Source: Cytophagales bacterium
Lineage (GTDB): Bacteria; Bacteroidota; Bacteroidia; Cytophagales; 172606-1
Direction of reading: 5' to 3'
DNA: 64,000 nucleotides
Assembly (NCBI GenBank): GCA_030446715.1
Contig: JAUJMU010000006.1
Span: forward strand, 124,001 to 188,000
Positions 20,365 through 28,985 of this stretch are shown one piece after another. Both the position numbers and the translations under genes were made by a program. The notes under the pieces were generated by a model, which worked only from the letters and a program-made list of their open reading frames with translations, had not been told where the DNA came from and searched no databases. How positions within the stretch are numbered: position 1 is the first letter of the stretch; each line of letters starts with the position of its first letter.

Positions 20365-21586
20365 CTCTTACGTTTCTGAATTAAATCTTCGTATAAATCG
20401 ATATGACGATTAACATATGTATTGATATCATAATGTTCTCTAGCCAACTGAAGCGCATTCTCACCCATCTTCTCTCTCATTTCTTTATTCGAGATCAATT
20501 CTTCAATTTGTTTCAGCAATGCTTCGGAACTCTGGTCTACCGCAATTCCTCCTTTCGGATGGAAGATTACCTCTGGCAAAGACGTTCCCTTAAATGCAAT
20601 TACTGGCTTTCCACAAGCCATAGCTTCTGCTGCCATCATCCCGAAAGCCTCAGCAGTTGATGGCATTAGGAAAATATCTGTTGCATTGTATGCCCTAGAT
20701 ATAAGTTCTGTATCTTCAGTCCATCCTAAATCTAATATCTGAAATTTATCTTCAAACTGATTTAATAAATCTTTTTCATTAAAGGTTATTAGGCAAATCT
20801 TACTATTAACATCTAATTTTTTTAAAGCGTCAATGATATATGGCAATCCCTTTAAACCTCTAATTGTTGCTCTGAACGATAATACAATAGTACTAGGATT
20901 TATTCCCATGCTGAGTTTCGCCTTATCAGAATCAGTCGGTTTAAAAACATTTAAATCAAGACCGTATGGAATATGATGTATTTTAAATCTGTTTATCAGT
21001 GGACTTTCTTCTGCCATTTTTAGCATCCATTTAGAGGCAACAATTACATCTAATCTTGAATGCTTATAAAAGAAGTCTTTAGTCTTCCATACAAAGGCTG
21101 TATTATCCTTTTTTACTGCAAATTATATATCTAGCGAAGGACATTTCCCACAACCAATCTTCCACCTTTCACAATTGAAAGGATAAACACAATGGCCTGT
21201 CATAGCCCAGGGATCATGTAAAGTCCAAACCGATGGCTTTTTCCTAGTTAGTGCTGGAAAGGCACTAATGCTAAAAAAACCTGTATGTATCAAATGGTAG
21301 TGAGCTAAGTCAGCTGTTTTAAATCTGCTATCATAATATAAATGCCATGAGAATGGATATAGAAGTGATTGAAGAGATAGTTTACTTTCATATTCGGCTG
21401 CCTTTACAGCAGCTTTATGTCTATAAGATACGTTTTCGGCTAACCGCCAGGTGTTCTCTTCGTTAGTTCTCTTATCCCAAACACAATGCTGTGATTGTAT
21501 TCCTCTTTTATTAATTGCTTATGCAGTTCTGTTCCATTAAAACGCTGACCTAAAGTATCAACATTGCCTATTTGTAGAATGTTCAT
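20361..21586 (-). pseudogene. family 4 glycosyltransferase with a frameshift and an in-frame stop
   Basis: The start MNILQIGNVDTLGQRFNGTE lies at 21586. The frame changes at 21467 (an A run one base short; adding A gives GIRETNEENTWRL) and then reads WTLHDPWAMTGHCVYPFNC and GCGKCPSLDI. A TAA at 21123-21125 interrupts it, after which it continues as FAVKKDNTAFVWKTKDFFY and the donor site PSTAEAFGMMAAEAMACGKP. The restored protein is about 408 residues, of the WcaC-like GT4 subgroup (compare the cysteine-rich segment in the gene at 5706). The TAA is not a homopolymer slip, so this gene may be truly inactive or carry a base error. The region is AT-rich. Confidence 0.7.
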
Positions 21587-21640
21587 AGTTATATTAACGA
21601 GGAGTAGCCGCAATGAAGCACCTTCCATCGTATTCCTCTT

Positions 21641-22493
21641 TTAAAAATCAATTTTATAGTCTCTAAAGGCTAGAAATTCATATGCATTGAACATGTTATA
21701 AATGGAATGAATTTCCATCAGTACCGTCGGCTTAGCCTCAGCAAGTGTATTCTTCTGCACCTTCAATACATAATTCTCAGCACCTTCTACGTCAATTTTA
21801 ATTATATAGGGGTCCTCTGTGATTCCTAAATGGGATAAATTATCTATAAGAATAGTCTTGACCTTCGATCTTTCAAATCCAATACTTTCATAAGTATTAG
21901 CATCAAATGGTGTATGAGCGCCTTTCACAAAACTGCCACTGCTATGCCTGTTGTCAATTGACGAAGAGAAATTAAATTCGATTTCTCCTTCTTGATTTGA
22001 AATTGCTTTATCAACTAAAACAATTCGGCTTGCTAAGTCTTGATTCTTATCTAGAATCAGGTTTAGTCTTTTCGCGGTTAAATTTATTTGGTTCAAATGC
22101 GTATACTTTTCCGCCTGCTCCAACAAGTTGTGCAAAACACATGGCATGATACCCGATATGTGCCCCTATTTCGAACACCACTTTGTCCTTCAAATCAAGG
22201 CTAGTTAAGTAATCAAAGAAGAATTGGTCATAGTTCCCTTCCACTATGTCCTTTTGCCAATACCCATCTTTGGTATCTACAAAGAATTCTCTCCCTTGCA
22301 GAATGCCGCTTTTGATCGTATGCCACTCCGGGTTATACCCCTGCTTCTCTTCATCCTGCCCTTGCGGCGGTTGATCAACAGGATGGTTGCCGGCAACTGT
22401 AGTTGCCGGTGACGACTTTTTATTGTTTAGGAGTCTGCTACCTAGGCGGTACAAAACAGGAGGGGTAATCCCTCTTACTAGTGCTTTTATCAT
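21641..22493 (-). pseudogene. FkbM family methyltransferase, one frameshift
   Basis: From ATG 22493 the frame gives a hydrophobic, basic N terminus, then KVVFEIGAHIGYHAMCFAQL and VYAFEPNKFN (SAM-binding motifs). After 22069-22072, where an A run appears one base too long, another frame continues with RLNLILDKNQDL and YIIKIDVEGAENYVLK, the FkbM signature D-V-E-G-A-E. Joined, it is about 283 residues. The start overlaps the stop of the Wzt gene (ATGA), so it is coupled to the exporter operon. Wzt-linked methyltransferases often cap O-antigen chains to set length; that role here is inference. Confidence 0.72.
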
Positions 22494-23770
22494 TTGAATA
22501 TTAGTGGCTGAACCAAGGGAACAAATTTCACATTAACGTCACATAAGATCGGCCAAGTTCGGTATTTTGGCAGTGTGGGATCGCGGTCATAATCTATTAC
22601 CCGGCAAGCAAGTGCATCAATTACATGATCATAGAAAGGTGTTCCACCCTTTGGGCCAGCAGCCAGATGCACAAAAATTTCCTCAACTGTTAATTTCGGT
22701 GGATAGAATGTAAATTCACACACAACACTTTCACCGCCCGGCATAGGCTTTAGCCCATACATAGCGTGAGTAAAATTCCAGAGTGGCGTTTGAAAGTTGT
22801 CAAAAAAAGCAATCGATATTTCCGTATCCAACTGCTCTTTGTTTATAATTTCCACTTTTAAGGAAAGCGGCTGACTATTTCTGTGCATCTCTGTCGGTCG
22901 CCCCTCTTCGTCTTCAAACCATGCCCTCTTTATAAAAGGAAATTTTTCAACGACAGAAGAATGTCTTTCATAAACTGAAGTAGTTTCCCTACTGTCCTGC
23001 TTTAGATAAGAAGCAACTACTTCCTCTGTTGGCCCTGCCATACGAAGCTTTCCTTTTTCCAGATACAAGGCTTTATTACAAAGGTCAACTACTGATTGCA
23101 TTCCATGACTTACATAAATTACTGTTCTCCCCTGTTTACGAGTTACATCATCCATCTTCCCAATACACTTCCGCTGGAATTCGGCATCACCCACCGCTAA
23201 CACTTCATCGAGAATGAGTATTTCCGAATCGAGGTGGGCGGCTACGGCAAAGGCTAGCCGCACGTACATACCCGAAGAATATCGCTTCACCGGGGTATCA
23301 ATGAACTTCTCCACGCCCGAAAAGTCTACGATTTCGTCGAACTTACGCTGCACGTCCCGCTTGGTCATGCCCAGGATGGCGCCGTTGAGGAAAATGTTTT
23401 CGCGTCCCGAAAGGTCAGGATTAAAACCCGTCCCTACTTCGAGCAGGGAGGCGATGCGGCCCTTTACGCGCAAACGGCCCGTGGTGGGTAATGTGATGCG
23501 GGAGAGGATTTTGAGCAAAGTAGACTTGCCGGCCCCGTTCTTGCCGATAATGCCGATTGCATCGCCTTGGTGAATGTCGAAACTAACGTCTCTAAGCGCC
23601 CAGAAATCACCGCTGCGGTTGTTATCCTCTTCTCCAATTTTGGCAAAGGGGTCTTCTTTTCCGCTTTTGCGGGCCCACCAACGCTGGATATCCCCTTTCA
23701 GACTCTGGGTACCCGTCTTTCCCAGTTGGTACTTCTTGGAAACATTCTCAACCCGAACAACTACGGACAT
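22490..23770 (-). CDS. ABC transporter ATPase for polysaccharide export (Wzt/TagH type)
   Basis: A 426-residue protein. Residues about 1-260 form the nucleotide-binding domain: Walker A GIIGKNGAGKSTLLKIL, signature RYSSGMYVRLAFAVAAHLD, Walker B EILILDEVLAVGDAEF, and the switch histidine in IYVSHGM. Residues about 270-420 form a beta-rich extension (KVEIINKEQLDTEISIAFFD) like the Wzt C-terminal domain that recognises the terminal group of the O-antigen. It pairs with the permease at 23902. The C-terminal half is visibly more AT-rich than the ATPase half (change near 23.2 kb), suggesting exchange of the specificity domain. Confidence 0.92.
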   Translation of the reverse strand: MSVVVRVENVSKKYQLGKTGTQSLKGDIQRWWARKSGKEDPFAKIGEEDNNRSGDFWALRDVSFDIHQGDAIGIIGKNGAGKSTLLKILSRITLPTTGRLRVKGRIASLLEVGTGFNPDLSGRENIFLNGAILGMTKRDVQRKFDEIVDFSGVEKFIDTPVKRYSSGMYVRLAFAVAAHLDSEILILDEVLAVGDAEFQRKCIGKMDDVTRKQGRTVIYVSHGMQSVVDLCNKALYLEKGKLRMAGPTEEVVASYLKQDSRETTSVYERHSSVVEKFPFIKRAWFEDEEGRPTEMHRNSQPLSLKVEIINKEQLDTEISIAFFDNFQTPLWNFTHAMYGLKPMPGGESVVCEFTFYPPKLTVEEIFVHLAAGPKGGTPFYDHVIDALACRVIDYDRDPTLPKYRTWPILCDVNVKFVPLVQPLIFK

Positions 23771-23901
23771 ATATCAGATAACAAATAGCAAATAACAAAT
23801 AACAATCAGCAGTTAGTGATTAGCGGTTAGCTTTGGGTTCCTGCCACGGGCGGGTTAGGCTTAGTCCGAACAACGGATAACCAATAACAAACAACGAATA
23901 C

Positions 23902-24801
23902 CTACACCGAATCCATGGCTACTTTTTCGGCGCGGTTGAAGACCAAAGCGCCCCATATGACAGCTACTATCATAAACGAGGTGCTGTAGAGCAAATTGCC
24001 CCACGCGAAGCTGCCCGTGCCCAGCCACACGTAGCGGAAAGTCTCTACCACGGCCGTCATCGGGTTGAGCCGGATGATCCAGAGGTACTTTTCCGGCACT
24101 TTGGACAGCGGATAAATAATGGGTGTGGCAAACATGAGCAGGCGCATACTGACCGATACCAGTTTTTGCAGGTCGCGGTATTTGGTGGTCACGGAAGAGA
24201 GCAGCATACCGAGCCCCAGTCCCATTCCACCGGCCAGCAGCACCAGCAACGGCGTGGCAAGGGCATAGGGGGTAATCCGGATATCGGCTCCGGCACCCAG
24301 GTAGACCAGCACCAGCGCCACAAAAAGGGTGATCTGAAGCCCGAGCGAAATAAGATTGGTAATCACAGTTGCCAATGGCACCACCAGCCGCGGAAAATAG
24401 ACCTTACCGAAAATACCGGCATTGGCGTTGAAAGTACCAGCTACGTTCAGAAGCGTATTGGAAAAAAATGTCCAGAGGGTAATACCGGGCAGGTAAAACA
24501 GAATCCGGGGCAGGCCATTGGTAGAAATATTGGCGATTGCCCCGAAGATAAAGGCATAGGTAAGGGTGGTCACCAGCGGCTCAGTGAGGTGCCAGATGGG
24601 GCCAAGGACCGTCTGCTTGTAAAAAGCCACAAAATCGCGGCGCACGATCAGGGCCAGCAGGTCCCGGTACCGCCAGATTTCTTTCAGGTCAATGTCCAGC
24701 AGGCCGGGGTTGGCCTCAATATCCATGGTCCAGTCTTCTTCGGGATCTTCGGTGCCGTTGCGGCCGGGGGGTATTTCCGTTTTGATAGAGTCAGTAATCA
24801 T
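23902..24801 (-). CDS. ABC-2 type polysaccharide/polyol phosphate export permease (Wzm/TagG)
   Basis: A 299-residue membrane protein. A soluble N terminus of about 45 residues is followed by WRYRDLLALIVRRDFVAFYKQ, the conserved amphipathic entry helix of Wzm/TagG permeases. Six hydrophobic segments follow (for example VTTLTYAFIFGAIANIS and LATPLLVLLAGGMGLGLG). FATPIIYPLSKVPEKY and LNPMTAVVETFRYVWLG are typical of the last third. It forms the channel that carries the undecaprenyl-linked glycan across the inner membrane, driven by the ATPase downstream (130 bp gap). Confidence 0.92.
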   Translation of the reverse strand: MITDSIKTEIPPGRNGTEDPEEDWTMDIEANPGLLDIDLKEIWRYRDLLALIVRRDFVAFYKQTVLGPIWHLTEPLVTTLTYAFIFGAIANISTNGLPRILFYLPGITLWTFFSNTLLNVAGTFNANAGIFGKVYFPRLVVPLATVITNLISLGLQITLFVALVLVYLGAGADIRITPYALATPLLVLLAGGMGLGLGMLLSSVTTKYRDLQKLVSVSMRLLMFATPIIYPLSKVPEKYLWIIRLNPMTAVVETFRYVWLGTGSFAWGNLLYSTSFMIVAVIWGALVFNRAEKVAMDSV

Positions 24802-24889
24802 GTTTATTACAAGTCCGGCAGCTGTAGCAGGCTACCAATCAAGGAACGTCAGCCTCCGTCAGGTTAAGTAATTGGTCAGGCGGACAAAT

Positions 24890-25879
24890 TTACAGTTTTC
24901 CGATGATATCGTGGAGGTGAATCAGGCCAATTACCCGGTTTTCCTCGTCTACTACGGGCAATACGGTAATCTGGGCGGCCCGTTTTTCCATCAGTTGCAG
25001 GGCGTCGTAAGCCAGCATGCCGGGGCGGGCCACCACCGGCCGGGCCGTCATTATTTCCGCCGCGGTGAGGCTTTCGAACCGATCCACCGGAAAACGCCCG
25101 GCCAGCCGCCGCAGGTCGCCGTCGGTGATGATGCCGAGCAACTGCCCCGCGTTGTCCACCACGGATACGGCCCCGAGATTACCGGTGCTGATGCGGTCAA
25201 TGATCTCCGCCCAGCGGGTACCGGAGCCGGCGGTGGGGTTTTTGTCGCCGCTGTGCATGAGACCGGCTACCTTCAGCGCCAGCCGCTTGCCGAGTCGGCC
25301 GGCCGGGTGGTTGATGGCGAACCTATCGGAAGTCACCCCTTTGGTCTGCATGAGCGTCATGGCGAGGGCGTCCCCGACGGCAAGGGCAACGGTGGTGCTG
25401 GTGGTGGGTGCGAGGTTCAGCGGGCAGGCCTCCCGGTCAATGGAAGTGTCGAGCACGGCCTCCGCGTGGGCGGCAAGGGTCGAGCTGGTATTGCCTACCA
25501 CCGCAATCAGGGGCACTTTGCGTAACTGCAAATGGGGCAACAGGGCCACGATTTCATCGGTCACCCCGCTGTTGCTGATGGCAATCACTACGTCGCGGCT
25601 GTCCACGAGGCCAAGGTCGCCGTGTACGGCATCGGAGGCGTGCAGGTGGATGGCGGGTGTACCGGTGCTTGACAGCGTAGCGGCGATTTTATGGGCAATA
25701 ATGCCAGATTTTCCTACGCCCAGCACCACTACTTTCCCGCGGCAATCCAGCAGCAGCCTCACGGCTTTCTCCGTCTCTACTGGGTCGAGTCTGTCGGTGC
25801 AGCGGCGATTTGATTCCGCCTCTACGCGCATGCAGTCGAGCATTTGCTGATGGAAGGTAGTAAGAGTTTCGTGGGGCAT
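24890..25879 (-). CDS. kdsD: arabinose-5-phosphate isomerase
   Basis: A 329-residue protein with an N-terminal SIS sugar-isomerase domain and two C-terminal CBS domains, the KdsD/GutQ layout. Seen: VVVLGVGKSGIIAHKIAATLSSTGT, written here in part as GVGKSGIIAHKIA; HASDAVHGDLGLV; ISNSGVTDEI; LAPTTSTTVALAVGDALA with the APTTST active-site loop; and VVDNAGQLLGIITDGDLRR at the first CBS. It converts ribulose-5-phosphate to arabinose-5-phosphate, the first step to Kdo. The divergent kdsA lies about 300 bp away, supporting a Kdo role. Confidence 0.95.
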   Translation of the reverse strand: MPHETLTTFHQQMLDCMRVEAESNRRCTDRLDPVETEKAVRLLLDCRGKVVVLGVGKSGIIAHKIAATLSSTGTPAIHLHASDAVHGDLGLVDSRDVVIAISNSGVTDEIVALLPHLQLRKVPLIAVVGNTSSTLAAHAEAVLDTSIDREACPLNLAPTTSTTVALAVGDALAMTLMQTKGVTSDRFAINHPAGRLGKRLALKVAGLMHSGDKNPTAGSGTRWAEIIDRISTGNLGAVSVVDNAGQLLGIITDGDLRRLAGRFPVDRFESLTAAEIMTARPVVARPGMLAYDALQLMEKRAAQITVLPVVDEENRVIGLIHLHDIIGKL

Positions 25880-26184
25880 GGAAAAATTTTTAAATGCTGG
25901 TTTTTCAGTTCAGGACTAAGGGCCGGTTTTTCTGACCCGGAAAAGGGAATCCAGTTGGTTCGGGAGAGGCAAAATTAGCAATTTGCGGGGAGAGCGGGTC
26001 TTTATGAGGCGAGTGACTTTCTTACGGTGCCATCCCGCCAAAGGATGGCATCCGTACCTCCTTCCATGGCAAATTTAATTCTGATAAAATATTACAATCG
26101 CCTCCTTTTCTTACAACCGTCCCGGCGAGGCTCAGGTAGTGCACCGTTGAAAAAGGGTAATTTCCCCTTTTCATTCGGGTAACC
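25880..26184. promoter_or_regulatory. divergent intergenic region between kdsD and kdsA
   Basis: This is about 305 bp without a gene, between two divergent Kdo genes, so it must hold both promoters. Two hairpins are visible: TGCCATCC...GGATGGCA at about 26029-26050, and AAAAGGG...CCCTTTT at about 26152-26172, shortly before the kdsA start. Neither has a T run in the right place to be a convincing terminator of a neighbouring gene. No -33/-7 Bacteroidota promoter match could be assigned with confidence. Confidence 0.4.
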
Positions 26185-27021
26185 ATGCACATTTCAATAT
26201 TAAAAAAATATTCAGCCAACAATTTTTTCCTCATTGCCGGCCCCTGCGCCATTGAGGGGCGGGAGATGGCCCTGCAGATCGCGGGTCAGATCAGGGAAAT
26301 CAGCGGCCGGCTTCAGATTCCGTATATCTTCAAGGGCTCCTTCCGGAAAGCAAACCGGACCAAAACGGATTCATTTACCGGCATCGGTGACACCGAGGCG
26401 CTGGAAATCCTGCAGGAGGTGGGCGAAACATTCGGCCTCCCTACCCTCACTGATATTCACGAAAACGACCAGGCGGCCCTTGCGGCAAAGTACGTGGATG
26501 TGCTGCAGATTCCGGCCTTCCTCTGCCGCCAGACGGAACTATTGGTAGCCGCCGCCGAAACGGGCAAAGTGGTGAACGTAAAGAAGGGCCAGTTTATGAG
26601 CGGTCACGGGATGGGGTTTGCCGTGGAAAAAATCAAAGCCTGCGGCAACCCAAACGTAATCCTGACCGACCGGGGCAACAGCTTCGGGTACTCGGATCTG
26701 GTGGTTGATTTCCGGAACATTCCGGAAATGCAGGCATTCGGCGTGCCGGTGGTAATGGACTGTACGCATTCCCTGCAGCAGCCCAACCAGGGATCGGGGG
26801 TAACCGGTGGCCGCCCGGCTCTGATTGCCACCATTGCAAGAGCGGCAATTGCCGTCGGTGCGGACGGGCTGTTTATCGAAACCCATCCCCGCCCCCATGA
26901 AGCAAAATCCGATGCGGCCAATATGCTGCCGCTGGCGCAGCTGGAAGGGATGCTGACGCAGCTGGTCCGGATCAGGCAGGCAGTGACGGGAGAAGTGAAG
27001 GTTGAAGAGTTTGGGAGGTGA
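26185..27021 (+). CDS. kdsA: 3-deoxy-8-phosphooctulonate synthase
   Basis: A 278-residue TIM-barrel enzyme that condenses arabinose-5-phosphate with phosphoenolpyruvate to give Kdo-8-phosphate. Seen: FLIAGPCAIEGREMA, IFKGSFRKANRTKTDSFTG, LTDIHENDQA, VLQIPAFLCRQTELL, VNVKKGQFM, VILTDRGNSFGY, MDCTHSLQQPNQGSGVTGG and DGLFIETHPRPHEAKSD. These are all the substrate- and metal-site blocks of KdsA in the right order. Length matches the family (about 270-285). It is plus strand, divergent from kdsD. Kdo is needed for lipopolysaccharide core. Confidence 0.97.
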   Translation: MHISILKKYSANNFFLIAGPCAIEGREMALQIAGQIREISGRLQIPYIFKGSFRKANRTKTDSFTGIGDTEALEILQEVGETFGLPTLTDIHENDQAALAAKYVDVLQIPAFLCRQTELLVAAAETGKVVNVKKGQFMSGHGMGFAVEKIKACGNPNVILTDRGNSFGYSDLVVDFRNIPEMQAFGVPVVMDCTHSLQQPNQGSGVTGGRPALIATIARAAIAVGADGLFIETHPRPHEAKSDAANMLPLAQLEGMLTQLVRIRQAVTGEVKVEEFGR

Positions 27022-27255
27022 TGATTTTAGTGTTTGAGAATTCCGTACTGGCACTTGCCCGAACCAGAAACCCGAAAGGTTATTAAAAACCTTCCGGAAT
27101 TCCGATAGTGCGAAGCTCCCTTTCATACTTCGCAGCCGCACCGCCTCCGGCGGCTTTGCCGGCATCTGATAAAAAGTAACCGCAAAAGAATTCTTTTTCA
27201 CAAACGGGAGGTTTGAAAATCAAAAGCACGAAGCAGAGCTTCGCGCTATCAGGAA

Positions 27256-27367
27256 CCTCACCCCCGACCCCTCTCCGAAAGAGCTACGATCAGGACACAT
27301 CTTTCAACTCACTGTAAACCAGCTTGCTGTAGCTCCCCTCTCCCAAGGAGAGGGGCCGGGGGTGAGG
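27256..27367. repeat. REP-like long inverted repeat
   Basis: A 21-bp sequence, CCTCACCCCCGACCCCTCTCC, at 27256-27276 is found inverted at 27347-27367 with one mismatch. Inside the right arm, CCCCTCTCC-caa-GGAGAGGGG forms its own hairpin. Such C-rich inverted units occur as dispersed intergenic repeats in many bacterial genomes. It lies between the convergent ends of kdsA (plus) and the kdsC-like gene (minus), so it could also work as a transcription barrier. Copy number in the genome is unknown. Confidence 0.7.
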
Positions 27368-27377
27368 CCCCGGACTC

Positions 27378-27896
27378 CTAATTTCCCTTCAACGTGCTGT
27401 GGTCAGGGTGCCCCCTCAGCGATGGAGTGGTGTAAGTGGCAAGGATCAGCTCGGCAAACTCCCGGACAGCCCCGTCACCGCCCTTCTTTTCGAGGTGAAT
27501 GATATTGGGTATGGCTTTTACCTTCGGCAGGGCATTGGCCGGGCAAGCCGCCAGCCCTACATTGGACAAAAGTTCAATGCAATTGATATCGTCCCCGATG
27601 TACGCTGTTTCTTTGATTGATATATTCTCTTTGGCGCAGATTTCAAGGGCTGCCTCCAGTTTTTTCCAGGTGCCCTGGTAGAGGTAATCAACTTTGAGTT
27701 TGGCAGCCCGCCGTTCCACAATCCGGGTGGTTTCGGAGGTGATAAAGCCGGTTTTGATGCCTTGCTGCATCAGCAGCTTGATGCCCATCCCGTCGTGGGT
27801 ATTGAACTTCTTGAATTCATCACCGCTTTCGGTGTAGTACATGCCGGCATCGGTGAGTACGCCATCAACGTCGGTCAGGAAAAGTTTAATGTTCAT
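27378..27896 (-). CDS. kdsC: HAD-family ulosonate phosphatase (KdsC-like)
   Basis: About 172 residues from ATG 27896 (MNIKLFLTDVDGVLTDAGMY). An upstream TTG start would add eight residues with no support. Motifs of C0-type HAD phosphatases: LTDVDGVLTD (nucleophile D-x-D), FITSETTRIVERRA (motif II, Ser/Thr), TAYIGDDINCIELL (motif IV). The capless, about 170-residue form is typical of KdsC, which removes phosphate from Kdo-8-P as a tetramer. Because NeuB- and NeuA-like genes are in the same block, it could instead or also act on a nonulosonate 9-phosphate, as a KdsC homologue does in Bacteroides. It begins 33 bp after the GMD-like gene. Confidence 0.88.
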   Translation of the reverse strand: MNIKLFLTDVDGVLTDAGMYYTESGDEFKKFNTHDGMGIKLLMQQGIKTGFITSETTRIVERRAAKLKVDYLYQGTWKKLEAALEICAKENISIKETAYIGDDINCIELLSNVGLAACPANALPKVKAIPNIIHLEKKGGDGAVREFAELILATYTTPSLRGHPDHSTLKGN

Positions 27897-27928
27897 TCTT
27901 TTGCTTGACAACCAGATCAATCCTGAAT

Positions 27929-28930
27929 TTACCCGGCAGCCTGGCCGGCGATAACCGGCCGTTTGGCTCTGGTACTTCCCATCTCGGCTTCGATCATCAT
28001 TTCCACCACATCCGGCATGTGGTAGCGGGCCGCCCAGCCCAGTTCCCGGCGGGCCTTGCCCGGGTTACCTACTCCCATAAAGTGATCAGCAGGCCTCAAC
28101 AGCCCCGGATTGGTAAGCGTATGTTCTTTCCAGTCCATATCCAGCTTTTGGAAGGTAATCCGGATAAAATCTTCCAGTGCGTAGCTTTTACCGGTGGCAA
28201 TCACGAAGTCGTCAGCGTGGTCCTGCTGCAGCATCAGGTACATGGCCTCTACATATTCGGGGGCCCACCCCCAGTCGCGGCGGATGTTGATATTACCCAA
28301 TTGCAGCTTTTCTTTGCTTCCTCCGGCGATGCGGCAGGCCGAAGCGATGATTTTCCGGGTCACGAACCGTTCGGGGCGCAGTGGTGACTCATGGTTGAAC
28401 AGCAACCCGGAGCATGCGTAGAGTTTATAGGCTTCGCGGTAGTTGGCTACTTCCCAGAACGCAGCGGCTTTGGCAACGGCATAGGGGCTCCGGGGCCGGA
28501 AGGGAGTGTCTTCGGTGGCACCTTCTTCGGTGGTGCTGCCAAAACATTCACCCGAACAGGCATTGTAAAAACGGATGGGCATTTCGGTAAACCGGATGGC
28601 CTCCAGCAGGTTAAGGGTTCCCACCGAAATGCTCTCCAAGGTTTCTACCGGCTGCTCAAATGATAACCCAACTGAACTCTGCCCGGCCAGATTATAGACT
28701 TCGTCAGGCTTTATTTTTCTCAATATCTGAAACACGCTCCGGAAGTCGTTGATGGACATGGACTCATATCTGACCTGATCTTTGATGCCCAGCCTGGCAA
28801 GGTTACCAAAGCCCGACATCTGCACGTCGCGGGAGGTGCCGTGTACTTCGTATCCTTTGTCCAGCAGCAATTTTGCCAGATACGCCCCATCCTGTCCGGA
28901 TACGCCGCAGATAAGTGCTTTCTTATTCAT
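27929..28930 (-). CDS. GDP-mannose 4,6-dehydratase-like extended SDR
   Basis: A 333-residue extended SDR of the GMD family: ALICGVSGQDGAYLAKLLL (the GxxGxxG NAD motif with QDGAYL typical of GMD), VYNLAGQSSVGLSFEQPVET, SGECFGSTTEEGATEDTPF, catalytic YAVAKAAAF (Y-x-x-x-K), LLFNHESPLRPERFVTRKI, and GNINIRRDWGWAPEYVEAMY. GDP-mannose is the usual substrate, giving GDP-4-keto-6-deoxymannose for fucose, rhamnose or perosamine. No GDP-fucose synthase follows it here, so the final product is open. It lies in one operon with the KdsC-like and NeuB-like genes. Confidence 0.88.
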   Translation of the reverse strand: MNKKALICGVSGQDGAYLAKLLLDKGYEVHGTSRDVQMSGFGNLARLGIKDQVRYESMSINDFRSVFQILRKIKPDEVYNLAGQSSVGLSFEQPVETLESISVGTLNLLEAIRFTEMPIRFYNACSGECFGSTTEEGATEDTPFRPRSPYAVAKAAAFWEVANYREAYKLYACSGLLFNHESPLRPERFVTRKIIASACRIAGGSKEKLQLGNINIRRDWGWAPEYVEAMYLMLQQDHADDFVIATGKSYALEDFIRITFQKLDMDWKEHTLTNPGLLRPADHFMGVGNPGKARRELGWAARYHMPDVVEMMIEAEMGSTRAKRPVIAGQAAG

Positions 28931-28985
28931 GAAACCAGCTTTTTAAATTGTATATGCGGTCTGATTATTCCAAAATCCGTCAGCC

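Noticed and set aside
24166-25850. several long plus-strand frames (up to 277 aa)
   Set aside because: Antisense shadows of the Wzm permease and kdsD, rich in Pro, Arg and Gly; the minus genes have full motifs.
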